Part shown: one piece after another, positions 34,248-42,688 of the stretch | Numbering within the stretch: the first letter of the stretch is position 1 | Layout: each line of letters starts with the position of its first letter | NCBI GenBank assembly: GCA_947496175.1 | Contig: CANMBU010000002.1 | Coordinates: 62,001-126,000 of the forward strand | Source of the DNA: an uncultured Roseovarius sp. | Lineage (GTDB): Bacteria; Pseudomonadota; Alphaproteobacteria; Rhodobacterales; Rhodobacteraceae | Direction of reading: 5' to 3' | DNA: 64,000 nucleotides | Position numbers and translations under genes: made by a program | The notes under the pieces: generated by a model | Database searches by the model: none | Told to the model about the DNA's origin: nothing | Seen by the model: the letters and a program-made list of their open reading frames with translations, nothing else

Positions 34248-35965
34248 CAGGCGGCAAAATCTTCTGGGCTGAGGGCATAAAGCGTATCCGCCCCTGCTGT
34301 CGCCTGCGCCAGAAGTCCATGTGTCTCAGGCAAAAGCTGAGCGATGTAAAACTGCGCCAGGTTTGCCCGCGGCCCTTTGCCCTCTGTCGCCATCGCCGCT
34401 GTCAGGTGGAAATACCCCCCAAGCACACGACCAAAGGCGCGCAAGAAGGGCAGAGCGCCGGCGAAGCGCGCGTTCATATCCGTCTGTGCCACCACCCATT
34501 CGGTGGCTTCCCGCAGGCTCTCTGTGGCCTGCCACACCGGCTCGGCCAGATCGGGCAAACTGTGACGCGCGGCCTCAGCACGTTCCTCGATTTCATCAAG
34601 GATCGCATAAGCCGCCTCGCCCCCATCAGCCAGCTTGCGGCCTGTCAGATCCATCGCCTGTATCCCATTGGTGCCTTCGTAAATCGCCGTGACCCGCACG
34701 TCGCGCAGATATTGCGCCGCGCCGGTTTCCTCGACATAGCCCATCCCGCCATGCACTTGCACGCCGATATTGCACATTGAGATGCCTGTTTCAGTGCCAA
34801 ACGCCTTGGCAATGGGCGTCAGGAAAGCAGCCCGCGCACGCCATTCATCGGCACCGGTTGCGGTTTCCATATCAATCGCAGCGGCCAGCGACAGGGAAAT
34901 CGCGCGTGCCGCGAAAATCTCGGCCTTCATCGTGGTCAGCATCCGGCGCACATCGGCATGATCGAAAATGGTGCCGGTTGGATTGGGCGCAAAGCTTCGG
35001 CCTTGGCTGCGGTCCGTGGCATACGCAATCGCTTGCTGCATTGCGCCCTCTGCGGCCGCAATCCCCTGTAGGCTCACACCAAGGCGCGCGTTGTTCATCA
35101 TTGTGAACATGGCACGCATCCCGTCATGTTCCTCGCCCACAAGCCATCCGGTGGCGCCGTCATACTGCATCACGGCGGTGGGGCTGCCGTGCAGGCCCAG
35201 CTTGTGCTCAAGGCTGACCACTTTCAGATCATTTGCCTTGCCCGGAGTGCCCTCCGCATCTGGAATGAATTTCGGCACCAGAAAGAGACTGATCCCCTTG
35301 GTTCCCGGCCCTGCATCCGGCAGGCGCGCCAGAACCAGGTGACAGACATTTTCGGTAAAATCATTGTCGCCCCAGCTGATGAATATCTTCTGACCCGTGA
35401 TCGCAAAAGTCCCGTCACCGTTGGGCTCTGCCTTGCTGCGCAACGCACCCACATCACTGCCGGCATGCGCCTCGGTCAGGTTCATCGTCCCCGACCACGC
35501 GCCGCTGACCAGTTTGGGCAGGTAAATCGCCTTGATCTCATCGCTGGCATGATGTTCCAGCGCCTCGATCTGACCTTGGGTCATCAACGGGCTCACCTGA
35601 AGGCTGAGGCACGCGCTGCCCATCATCTCGTTCACTGCCGAGGTCACGGTCATGGGCAAGCCCATACCGCCATGCTCGGGGCTGGCCGCGATGGACACCC
35701 ACCCGCCTTCGGCAATCGCCTGATATCCTTCGGCAAAACCGGGGCTGGTGCGCACAATACCGTTCTCCAAATGCGCAGGGTGCAAATCTCCCGCCCGCTG
35801 CAGCGGGGCCAGCACCTCTTCACTGAGCTTGGCCGCCTCAGACAAAATCGCCTGAACGAGGTCCGGGGACGCATCGGAAAAACGCTCGGTTTCAGTGATG
35901 TGTTTCAAACCGACAACATGATCGAACAGGAACTGAAAATCTGTGACAGGGGCGCGATACGGCAT
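34247..35965 (-). CDS. acyl-CoA dehydrogenase, DmdC-like long form
   Basis: A 572-residue flavoprotein, much longer than the usual 380-400 of acyl-CoA dehydrogenases. It has the flavin segment WSGTMNLTEAHAGSDVGALR, then QKIFISWGDND and the C-terminal QVHGGMGYVEETGAAQYLRDVR. Length and N-terminal DFQFLFDHVVGL fit the group including 3-methylmercaptopropionyl-CoA dehydrogenase (DmdC) of DMSP demethylation. Paralogues of unknown specificity are common in Roseobacters, so I leave it as DmdC-like. It is transcribed divergently from the threonylcarbamoyl-AMP synthase gene. Confidence 0.88.
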   Translation of the reverse strand: MPYRAPVTDFQFLFDHVVGLKHITETERFSDASPDLVQAILSEAAKLSEEVLAPLQRAGDLHPAHLENGIVRTSPGFAEGYQAIAEGGWVSIAASPEHGGMGLPMTVTSAVNEMMGSACLSLQVSPLMTQGQIEALEHHASDEIKAIYLPKLVSGAWSGTMNLTEAHAGSDVGALRSKAEPNGDGTFAITGQKIFISWGDNDFTENVCHLVLARLPDAGPGTKGISLFLVPKFIPDAEGTPGKANDLKVVSLEHKLGLHGSPTAVMQYDGATGWLVGEEHDGMRAMFTMMNNARLGVSLQGIAAAEGAMQQAIAYATDRSQGRSFAPNPTGTIFDHADVRRMLTTMKAEIFAARAISLSLAAAIDMETATGADEWRARAAFLTPIAKAFGTETGISMCNIGVQVHGGMGYVEETGAAQYLRDVRVTAIYEGTNGIQAMDLTGRKLADGGEAAYAILDEIEERAEAARHSLPDLAEPVWQATESLREATEWVVAQTDMNARFAGALPFLRAFGRVLGGYFHLTAAMATEGKGPRANLAQFYIAQLLPETHGLLAQATAGADTLYALSPEDFAA

Positions 35966-36100
35966 GTCTGTCTCCTGGGTTAATTACAGCTGAGCGACTT
36001 GGAATTGCAGGGCCGCTTCTGTATCTGTGTGAGTCTCAATCTTCTGTCACAGTATTGCAAGCATCTGGACCAGCAACAAAAACGCGGCGTCAAACCTGTT

Positions 36101-37051
36101 ATGCCTTCGTCTCTTCAAATTCTGCCTGGCGATGATCAGGGCTTGTCCTGCGCTGCGGATATCCTGCGCGAAGGCGGGCTTGTCGCCTTTCCAACCGAGA
36201 CGGTCTATGGCCTCGGCGCGGATGCGCGCAATGACCATGCTGTGGCCCGTATTTTTGACGCCAAAGGCAGGCCGCGGTTCAATCCACTGATTGTGCATGT
36301 GCATGATGCCGAGATGGCCAAATTGTACGTTGAATGGTCTGATACGGCGGACCGCCTCGCCTCGGCGTTCTGGCCCGGACCGATGACTTTGGTCTTGCCG
36401 TTGCGCGCAGGGACCGGCCTGTCGCCTCTGGTCACGGCCGAGTTGCCCACACTGGCCGTTCGTGTGCCAGCGCACCCGGTGGGACAAGCGTTGCTGCGCG
36501 CCTTCAATGGTCCGGTTGCGGCGCCATCGGCCAACCCGTCAGGGCGGATCAGCCCAACCAGTGCCGATCACGTGATGGCCGGGCTGGAGGGCAGCATCGA
36601 CGCAGTGGTAGATGGCGGCACCTGTGATGTCGGGCTGGAATCCACCATTCTGGGTCTCACCGATGCGCCCACACTGTTACGCCCCGGAGGGCTTCCCCAT
36701 GAGGCCGTTGAGACCGCACTGGGCCAGCCTCTCGCACAGCATGGCGACACAGATGCGATCAGCGCCCCGGGGCAGCTTGCCTCGCACTATGCGCCGGGTG
36801 CCGCTGTACGCCTGAACGCCGAAACAAGGCGGTCCGGGGAGCACCTGCTGGGATTTGGCAAGGTGGACTGCGATTTGAACCTGTCTGAGGCCGGCGACCT
36901 CATCGAAGCCGCGGCAAACCTCTTTGGGCACCTTCACAGCCTTGACAATATGGGGGCCGAGGTGATCGCTGTATCGCCGATCCCCGACATGGGTCTGGGA
37001 CGCGCCATAAACGACAGATTACGCCGCGCAGCTGCCCCGCGCGACGTGTGA
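36101..37051 (+). CDS. L-threonylcarbamoyladenylate synthase (Sua5/YciO/YrdC type)
   Basis: A 316-residue enzyme making threonylcarbamoyl-AMP for the tRNA modification t6A. The YrdC core has LREGGLVAFPTETVYGLGADA, then AKGRPRFNPLIVHVH and PSANPSGRISPTSADHV. The extra C-terminal Sua5 domain (after about residue 205, GQLASHYAPGAAV) marks it as the long Sua5 form. The start at 36101 gives a normal family N-terminus; the open frame from 35999 has no similarity. Confidence 0.93.
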   Translation: MPSSLQILPGDDQGLSCAADILREGGLVAFPTETVYGLGADARNDHAVARIFDAKGRPRFNPLIVHVHDAEMAKLYVEWSDTADRLASAFWPGPMTLVLPLRAGTGLSPLVTAELPTLAVRVPAHPVGQALLRAFNGPVAAPSANPSGRISPTSADHVMAGLEGSIDAVVDGGTCDVGLESTILGLTDAPTLLRPGGLPHEAVETALGQPLAQHGDTDAISAPGQLASHYAPGAAVRLNAETRRSGEHLLGFGKVDCDLNLSEAGDLIEAAANLFGHLHSLDNMGAEVIAVSPIPDMGLGRAINDRLRRAAAPRDV

Positions 37052-37067
37052 TTGTCCAAAGTCAGGC

Positions 37068-37595
37068 TTACTGACAGCGCTTCTCGGCTTCGTCGAGAGC
37101 AGCGGTAAAGCCCAAAAGCGAGAACGTGTCCTTGGTGATGGTTCCACGCCCCGAGCGTGCCGTCAGAACCGCGTTTGAGCCACGCTTCATCGCCGCAATG
37201 ATCTTGGCGTCATCGGACGTGCTCGCAGGCCACGCCCATTCGCCTTCGGTGAACATCTCAAATTCCTGCCCACCGATATTGACGTTCACGGTCGAACCAC
37301 CCGCGAAAGGATAGCCCCCGGTGAATGTCACCTGGCCTTTTACACCCGCGCCGGGGCGGAAGAAGGTCATGAACAGGATATCACCGCGCCGCACAGCCAC
37401 CACGCGGCCGTCCTTGGTGTTCACGGTTTCGGTCGGCGACGACACCGCCCAGCATTCTTTTGGATCCGCATCCTCAAAAACGCTCCACGCGGTCTTGGCC
37501 GCCACCTGATTTGTGCTTTCTTCTTGTGCTGAAACACCCGTCGCCGTGAGCACAGCAAACGCTCCGACCATACCGATTGCTTTCAGTAATCCCAT
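37068..37595 (-). CDS. invasion-associated locus B (IalB) family periplasmic protein
   Basis: A 175-residue exported protein, signal peptide about residues 1-24 (GLLKAIGMVGAFAVLTATGVSA). The mature part matches the IalB family: WSVFEDADPKECWAVSSP, then RRGDILFMTFFRPG and a DTFSLLGFTAAL C-terminus. Named after a Bartonella invasion factor, the family is widespread in free-living alphaproteobacteria with unclear role. The start at 37595 has GGAGG eight bases upstream. Confidence 0.85.
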   Translation of the reverse strand: MGLLKAIGMVGAFAVLTATGVSAQEESTNQVAAKTAWSVFEDADPKECWAVSSPTETVNTKDGRVVAVRRGDILFMTFFRPGAGVKGQVTFTGGYPFAGGSTVNVNIGGQEFEMFTEGEWAWPASTSDDAKIIAAMKRGSNAVLTARSGRGTITKDTFSLLGFTAALDEAEKRCQ

Positions 37596-37774
37596 TTGAG
37601 CAGCCTCCAAGCTGTTCCTAGCCTCAATTTTCGCAAGCCAATCGCATTCCTTGACGGAAATCTTATAAAATTGGCCAATTCAGTCTCGACATTGCAATAA
37701 TAGCCTGAAACACGCGAGACATAAAAGGACCAATTGGCAAAAATTCGCGTGAGTAACAGAGCCTGAGACAGACG

Positions 37775-38773
37775 ATGAGTACCCCAGTTCCCCTGACAGA
37801 AATCTGGCGCGGACAGATTATTGAAAGCCTGCATTACGGACATGCCCTGATTTGTGACGAAAAAGGTGAGATCGTGGAGTGCTGGGGCGACCCTGACGCG
37901 GTGGTCTATCCGCGCAGCTCGGCCAAGATGATCCAGGCCTTGCCGCTGATTGAGAGCGGCGCGGCGGAAGCCTTTCACCTGACAACAGAACATCTTGCGC
38001 TGTCCTGTGCCTCGCATCAGGGTGCGGCGGTTCACACGGACCGTGTTCGTGACTGGATCACAGGGTTGGGCTACACGGACAATGATTTCCGCTGTGGCCC
38101 CCAGATGCCGCAGGATCGTGCTGCGTTCAACGAGTTGATCAAAACCGATGGATCGCCGTGTCAGGTCCACAACAACTGCTCTGGCAAGCATGCAGGATTC
38201 ATGACCGTATCCAAGCATCTGGGGGGCGGGGCAGACTACATCGACCCCAACCACCCGGCGCAGCAAGCCTGTTTCGCAGCATTCGAGGAGGTCACGGGCG
38301 AACCAAGTCCGGGATTCGCGCCTGATGGCTGTTCTGCACCCAATTCGATCACCACGATGCGCGGTATGGGCCGGGCCATGGGATGGTTTGCAAGCGCTGT
38401 TGAAGGCAAAGACGCGCGTCATACAGCGGCTGTGCGGCTTGTGCAGGCGATGATTGAACACCCGCTGCTGGTGGCTGGCGAAAAACGCGCCTGCACCGAA
38501 TTGATGCGCGCCTGTTCAGAGCCGGTGGCGCTCAAAACCGGGGCAGAGGGGTATTTCGTTGCCATTGCGCCGACCCGCAAGCGTGGCATCGCTCTGAAGA
38601 TTACTGATGGGACCACACGGGCCGCCAATTGCACGATTGCGGCGCTTTTGGTGCGTATCGGTGTGCTCGATCCCGAGCATCCATCTGCCAGGCGTTTCAT
38701 GAACGCGCCCATCCGCAATCGTCGAAAAATCGAGACAGGCCAGATCAAACCTGTCGATGCCTTGCTGGCCTGA
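37775..38773 (+). CDS. asparaginase (type II-like, PF06089)
   Basis: A 332-residue enzyme of the rhizobial-type L-asparaginase family. It starts PVPLTEIWRGQIIESLHYG and has YPRSSAKMIQALPLI and CSGKHAGFMTVSKHL, conserved in this family and unrelated to the E. coli AnsA/AnsB fold. It would hydrolyse asparagine to aspartate and ammonia in the cytosol. It is divergent from the IalB-like gene and appears monocistronic. The 277 bases that follow (38774-39050) show no gene or clear structure. Confidence 0.88.
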   Translation: MSTPVPLTEIWRGQIIESLHYGHALICDEKGEIVECWGDPDAVVYPRSSAKMIQALPLIESGAAEAFHLTTEHLALSCASHQGAAVHTDRVRDWITGLGYTDNDFRCGPQMPQDRAAFNELIKTDGSPCQVHNNCSGKHAGFMTVSKHLGGGADYIDPNHPAQQACFAAFEEVTGEPSPGFAPDGCSAPNSITTMRGMGRAMGWFASAVEGKDARHTAAVRLVQAMIEHPLLVAGEKRACTELMRACSEPVALKTGAEGYFVAIAPTRKRGIALKITDGTTRAANCTIAALLVRIGVLDPEHPSARRFMNAPIRNRRKIETGQIKPVDALLA

Positions 38774-39050
38774 GCCTTTTCGGCAGAGCTTTGCTCACAC
38801 CAAGCTCACCATCGTTTCTACAGCTTTTCGCCGATCCCCCTGAGTGCCCTGCGCTGCTTTCCGCGCGTGGGCATAGACCTGCCTTCACCCGGCAATCCCC
38901 TGCTGATTCTGTTCCGCCGCCTGAGCCTTTTCTTGCGAAAATCGTGGCCGTTGCCGTGACCCTCTAACCAACCGCAAAACGCATCTCCATGTTGAGGGTC
39001 CGAGGGCATGACGCCCCGGACACCTGAACCCAACAAAGGGAAAAGTCGAA

Positions 39051-39278
39051 ATGACTAAGGAACTGAAAGTCACACTGTTTGCACTTGCCATGAGCGTGCC
39101 TGCCATTGCGCTGGCCATGGATGCCGATGGCGATGGTATGGTTTCACCTGACGAATTCCAGGCAGTTATGCCGGATGCGCCTGAGGGCACGTTTGAAACG
39201 CTTGACGCAGATGGCGATGGCCTTCTGAGCGAAGCAGAAGTTCAAGCGGGCAAAGAGGCAGGCATTCTGCCAGCATAA
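39051..39278 (+). CDS. small exported EF-hand protein
   Basis: A 75-residue protein with a signal peptide to about residue 22 and two canonical 12-residue calcium loops: residues 24-35 (DADGDGMVSPDE) and 52-63 (DADGDGLLSEAE). It would bind calcium in the periplasm. Little else is left, so it is a minimal calmodulin-like module of unknown role. A ribosome-binding AAAGGG precedes the start. Confidence 0.85.
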   Translation: MTKELKVTLFALAMSVPAIALAMDADGDGMVSPDEFQAVMPDAPEGTFETLDADGDGLLSEAEVQAGKEAGILPA

Positions 39279-39456
39279 CCCACCACTCCAAGGCGCGCAT
39301 TTATCCAATCCCAAAACCTGATGCGCGCCTTGTTACGATCGTCGCGGTATGGCGGCCGAGGCCTGTTGCTAAACCAACCTCTTCCCCAGAATGGTTTCGC
39401 AGACCTAAGACCTCCCCGGCTTGCCCATACCGCGACTTTCCTGCATTCTCCCACAT

Positions 39457-39604
39457 GTTCTCAGGGCGGGGTGAAATTCCCCACCGGCGGTAACGGGCCA
39501 TGGCCCGAAGCCCGCGAGCGCAACGGGTTTCTTCCCGAAACCCTTGGTCAGCAGATCTGGTGCAACTCCAGAGCCGACGGTCACAGTCCGGATGGAAGAG
39601 AACG
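39457..39604 (+). promoter_or_regulatory. FMN riboswitch (RFN element)
   Basis: The conserved RFN segments are present in order: GGGCGGGGTGAAATTCCCCA, CCGGCGGTAA, AGCCCGCGAGCG, CAGATCTGGTGCAACTCCAG, GCCGACGGTCACAGTC and GGATGGAAGAGAA, with GTTCTC at 5' and GAGAAC at 3' closing the basal stem. It lies 81 bases upstream of the lumazine synthase start, so FMN should switch that gene's expression. Confidence 0.95.
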
Positions 39605-39685
39605 CCAGGTCTGGCCGCGTCAAGCGTCCTGTCCTGTCGTGCTGCGCCTTGGGTGAACGTGTCGCGACAGTGAAAGGAGAATGCC

Positions 39686-40123
39686 ATGACACACACCCGT
39701 TACGCCTTTGTCAAAGCCAACTGGCACGCCGATATTGTGGATCGTGCCCTGGAGGGGTTTTGTGAAGTTATCCCGCGCGAGAACGTCGATGTGTTCGACG
39801 TTCCCGGCGCATTTGAACTGCCGCTTCTGGCCCGTGATCTGGCAGGAACAGGGCGCTATACCGCGATTGCGGCGGCGGCCTTTGTGGTCGATGGCGGTAT
39901 TTACCGGCATGAATTCGTCGCGCAAGCCGTGGTCGATGGTCTGATGCGCGCGGGCCTTGATAGCGGCGTGCCGGTGCTGTCGGTGTCCCTGACCCCGCAT
40001 CAGTATCAGGAGACTGCGCATCATAATGCGGTCTTCCGCGCGCATTTTGTCGAGAAAGGCCGCGAGGCCGCGCGGGCCGCATTGCAGATCACACAGGCGC
40101 GCAAATCCCTGCAAGCGGCCTGA
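39686..40123 (+). CDS. ribH: 6,7-dimethyl-8-ribityllumazine synthase (RibH2-like)
   Basis: A 145-residue enzyme for the penultimate step of riboflavin synthesis. It starts THTRYAFVKANWHADIVDRA and has VFDVPGAFELPLLARDLA and the catalytic-histidine region GGIYRHEFVAQAV. The Trp in ANWHADI and the sequence pattern resemble the second type (RibH2) known from Brucella and Mesorhizobium. It stands alone behind the FMN riboswitch with GAAAGGAG at the start; other rib genes are not nearby. Confidence 0.93.
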   Translation: MTHTRYAFVKANWHADIVDRALEGFCEVIPRENVDVFDVPGAFELPLLARDLAGTGRYTAIAAAAFVVDGGIYRHEFVAQAVVDGLMRAGLDSGVPVLSVSLTPHQYQETAHHNAVFRAHFVEKGREAARAALQITQARKSLQAA

Positions 40124-40179
40124 GAAAAGCCGTAGGGTGGGCAATTTTGCCCACCTTATCCCGATCAAGGCCCCAAAAC

Positions 40180-40195
40180 GTTTCGCACGCGAAAC
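40180..40195. repeat. 16-base palindrome, copy 1
   Basis: GTTTCGCACGCGAAAC, with one central mismatch from perfect symmetry, followed by ATTT. A second copy lies 229 bases to the right. The arms resemble half-sites of the ParB-binding parS site (GTTTCAC), but the spacing is two bases longer. Confidence 0.6.
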
Positions 40196-40276
40196 ATTTT
40201 TCCCGAAATTTACGTAAAATTAATTATTATTAACAAGGTCTTACGATGTTTTTTGTGCGAAGCATTTAAGGTTGCC

Positions 40277-40342
40277 GTAGGGCGGGGTTTCACCCCGCCT
40301 ACCTATTCGGTGCACATGTGGCGGGGTGAAACCCCGCCCTAC
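40277..40342. repeat. two inverted copies of the GGCGGGGT-type repeat
   Basis: GTAGGGCGGGGTTTCACCCC at 40277-40296 continuing to CGCCTAC, and GGCGGGGTGAAACCCCGCCC at 40320-40339 continuing to TAC. The two lie in opposite orientation 17 bases apart, and could pair as one long hairpin or act separately. They belong to the same family as the copies at 918 and 54027. Confidence 0.7.
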
Positions 40343-40390
40343 CGCAAACACCTTACCTATGGCGCGCCGTTGAATCCTAAAAACCGCTTT

Positions 40391-40405
40391 TTAACAATGC
40401 ATTAA
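40391..40405. promoter_or_regulatory. CtrA-like binding site (TTAA-N7-TTAA)
   Basis: TTAACAATGCATTAA matches the full consensus of the alphaproteobacterial cell-cycle regulator CtrA, and is followed by C as in the extended site. It is three bases from the second 16-base palindrome. No gene starts nearby on either strand, so its target is unclear. A 15-base match in an AT-rich stretch can arise by chance. Confidence 0.4.
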
Positions 40406-40408
40406 CTT

Positions 40409-40424
40409 GTTTCGCGCGCGAAAC
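40409..40424. repeat. 16-base palindrome, copy 2
   Basis: GTTTCGCGCGCGAAAC is perfectly symmetrical and followed by ATTT, like copy 1. It lies between the CtrA-like site and the end of thiQ. Confidence 0.6.
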
Positions 40425-40452
40425 ATTTGGAGCGATGACCGATCCGTCACTC

Positions 40453-41145
40453 TCACCCCAAATAGTCCCGCAAAACCTTTGGCGGATTGTCCAATAGCGG
40501 ACCCGTCTCCTGTGGCGGCTGCGCGGCCCCGTCGGCCACCAGAATGCACTCCCCCGCAATCCGTCGCGCATCTTCGGGCGCGTGGCTGATCATCAAGAGC
40601 GTGGCGCCAGTCTCTTCGCACAACTCCTGCACCAGATCGAGCATTTCGGCGCGCAGCGCGGGGCCAAGCGCCGCAAAAGGCTCATCCAAAAGCAAGAGAT
40701 CCCGCCTCTGCACCAGCACTCGCGCCAGCGCTGCGCGGCTGCGTTGACCGCCAGAGAGTTCCGAGGGTTTGCGCGTGTCCATGCCGCCGAGACCAACCCT
40801 GTCCAGTGCCTGATGGACCGCCGCATGATCCGTGGGCGACAGACGCAGGTTGGGCTGGATCCCAAGCCCGACATTCTGTGCCACACTCAGATGCGGAAAA
40901 AGGTTGTCTTCCTGAAACAGCATTGTCAGAGGCCGCGCGCCGGGAGGCATATCCGTGATGTCCTGCGCCTTCCAAGTGATGCGCCCGGTTGCGACGGGAA
41001 GGAAGCCTGCGATGGCCTCGATTAAAGTGGATTTGCCCGCGCCAGAAGGGCCTATGACCGCCACGCGCGCGCGCTCGGCCACGGACAGGTTCGCGTGCAG
41101 CTCGAACGCGCCATTGCGGATGATGCAGTCCTCAAGCTTCAACAT
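40453..41145 (-). CDS. thiQ: thiamine ABC transporter ATP-binding protein
   Basis: A 230-residue ATPase of the thiamine/TPP importer. Walker A is GPSGAGKSTL, the signature LSGGQRSRAALARVL and Walker B LLLLDEPFAAL. The short length and MLKLEDCIIRNGAFEL start fit ThiQ. The start at 41145 lies inside the 3' end of thiP (14-base overlap); a longer frame to 41214 translates thiP in another frame. It is the last gene of the TPP-riboswitch-controlled thiBPQ operon. Confidence 0.92.
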   Translation of the reverse strand: MLKLEDCIIRNGAFELHANLSVAERARVAVIGPSGAGKSTLIEAIAGFLPVATGRITWKAQDITDMPPGARPLTMLFQEDNLFPHLSVAQNVGLGIQPNLRLSPTDHAAVHQALDRVGLGGMDTRKPSELSGGQRSRAALARVLVQRRDLLLLDEPFAALGPALRAEMLDLVQELCEETGATLLMISHAPEDARRIAGECILVADGAAQPPQETGPLLDNPPKVLRDYLG

Positions 41146-42688
41146 GTGCACGCCCGCCCCTGTCCAAAATCCAGAACGCCCCAAAGGAAAGCAGCAGCAG
41201 CAAAAGCGCAGCACCTGCGGCTGTGTCCATTTGGTAGGCGCCCATCAGGCGATACACCTGCAAGGGTAGGGTGGCCACATCTGGATCGGCAAAAAGCGTG
41301 ATGACGCCGAGGTCTCCCATCGAAAGGGCGGCGGCCAGTCCGGCGGCAAAGCCGATTTGGGGCTTCAGTCGCGGCAAGAGCACATGCCGCAGAAAGGGCC
41401 AGCCTTGCATATCAAGCGACAGGGCAAGACGCCCTTGCCGCGCCACCACATCCCGCGCGCGGGGCACCAGAACGCGCAGGGCAAAGGGCAGCACGGTGAT
41501 GGCATTGACCAAGGCCGTGACTGGCAAGGCCCAGGCGAGTGGGTTGCCCCAGGGCCGGATGAGGATGAAGAGTCCGGTGCCGATCACCAAAGGCGAGGCG
41601 GCGAGCCCAAGAATGCCCGCAAGTTCCAGCGCGCCGCCCCGGCCACGGGCTATTGCGGCGGTCATGGGCAGGGCCATGAGGAGCAGGAGGGCCGTGCTTA
41701 TGGAGGCGACGACGACCGAGGTCAGGGCCGCGCTGAACACTTGTGGGGGAAGGTCGAGAAGTGCGGGCAACCCGTTCAGCGCCATGGCCAGCATGGGCAA
41801 CAGCAGAAAGCCCGCCGCTAGGACGGTCACAGCGCCATCGCCATAGCGTGCAAATGTGGTTTGCCCGTCCCAGCGCCGGATATGCCGGTCCAGCCCGGTG
41901 CCAAAACCATCCCCCCTGGCCAGCCAGAGGGCCAGTGCCCCTGCCGCAATAGTTAACGCAAGCTGAACAACAGAGAGCAGCGCGGCGCGTCCGAGATCAA
42001 AATCGAACCGGAACGCCTGATAGATGGCCAGTTCAATTGTCGTGGCCTTTGGGCCACCGCCCAAGGTCAGGGCCACGGCAAAGCTGGTGAGGCAAATGGC
42101 AAAGATCACGGCCAGAATGCTAGGCACCACACGCATCAGCATGGGCAACTCGATCAGCCGCACCATGGCCCAGCCATCCACGCCAAGCTGTGCCGCCAGA
42201 CGAAACCGTTCGCCGGGAATTTCCTGCCAGCCTTGCAGGATGAGGCGTGTGGCCAGAGGCAGGTTGAAGAAGACATGGGCCAGGACCACACCGTGAAGCC
42301 CGTAAATCTGAACAGGGGGCAGGCCGAACAGGCCAAGGACATCGCTCACCCAGCCTGCGCGGCCGAAGACGGCGATGAGGCCAAGGACCGCCACGATCAC
42401 AGGCAGGATGAACGGCGCGCCCAAAAGCGCGATGAGCACGCGCCGTCCCTTGAACCGTCGTCGCGCCAACGCGCGCGCCACCGGAATGGCAAGGGCAACA
42501 CTGAACAAAGCGGATAACGTGGCCTGCAGGACGGTGAAGCGCAGCGCCGCCCAATCCGGTGCGCCTAGCCCCCGTCCGGTCTCGGCGCGCAGGGCCACAG
42601 CCACCAAGGCACCAAAGATGATCGCCGCGACCCCCGCCGCGACGATCTTGCCGGGTGCGGTGCTTACTGGCTGAGCGCGGTCAGCCAT
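41132..42688 (-). CDS. thiP: thiamine/thiamine pyrophosphate ABC transporter permease
   Basis: A 518-residue fused permease with two homologous halves of about six helices each, as in ThiP. The coupling loops GWQEIPGERFRLAAQLG and DMQGWPFLRHVLLPRLKP are the EAA-type segments contacting ThiQ. It overlaps thiB at its start and thiQ at its end, showing one translationally coupled operon. Confidence 0.93.
   Translation of the reverse strand: MADRAQPVSTAPGKIVAAGVAAIIFGALVAVALRAETGRGLGAPDWAALRFTVLQATLSALFSVALAIPVARALARRRFKGRRVLIALLGAPFILPVIVAVLGLIAVFGRAGWVSDVLGLFGLPPVQIYGLHGVVLAHVFFNLPLATRLILQGWQEIPGERFRLAAQLGVDGWAMVRLIELPMLMRVVPSILAVIFAICLTSFAVALTLGGGPKATTIELAIYQAFRFDFDLGRAALLSVVQLALTIAAGALALWLARGDGFGTGLDRHIRRWDGQTTFARYGDGAVTVLAAGFLLLPMLAMALNGLPALLDLPPQVFSAALTSVVVASISTALLLLMALPMTAAIARGRGGALELAGILGLAASPLVIGTGLFILIRPWGNPLAWALPVTALVNAITVLPFALRVLVPRARDVVARQGRLALSLDMQGWPFLRHVLLPRLKPQIGFAAGLAAALSMGDLGVITLFADPDVATLPLQVYRLMGAYQMDTAAGAALLLLLLSFGAFWILDRGGRAHVEA

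Larger units (their letters stand above)
40124..40452. other. non-coding region rich in palindromes between convergent genes
   Basis: A 329-base stretch between the ends of ribH and thiQ, with no gene. It holds: an inverted repeat built on GGTGGGCAA / TTGCCCACC at 40136-40157; the 16-base palindrome GTTTCGC[A/G]CGCGAAAC at 40180-40195 and 40409-40424, each followed by ATTT; an AT-rich tract at 40196-40240; two GGCGGGGT-type repeats; and a TTAA-N7-TTAA site at 40391-40405. No promoter is needed for the flanking genes, which end here. Confidence 0.6.

Noticed and set aside
40180..40424. The two 16-base palindromes as true parS sites
   Set aside because: The canonical ParB site is GTTTCACGTGAAAC; these differ in centre and length, and no parAB genes are adjacent. 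Kept as an unexplained motif.
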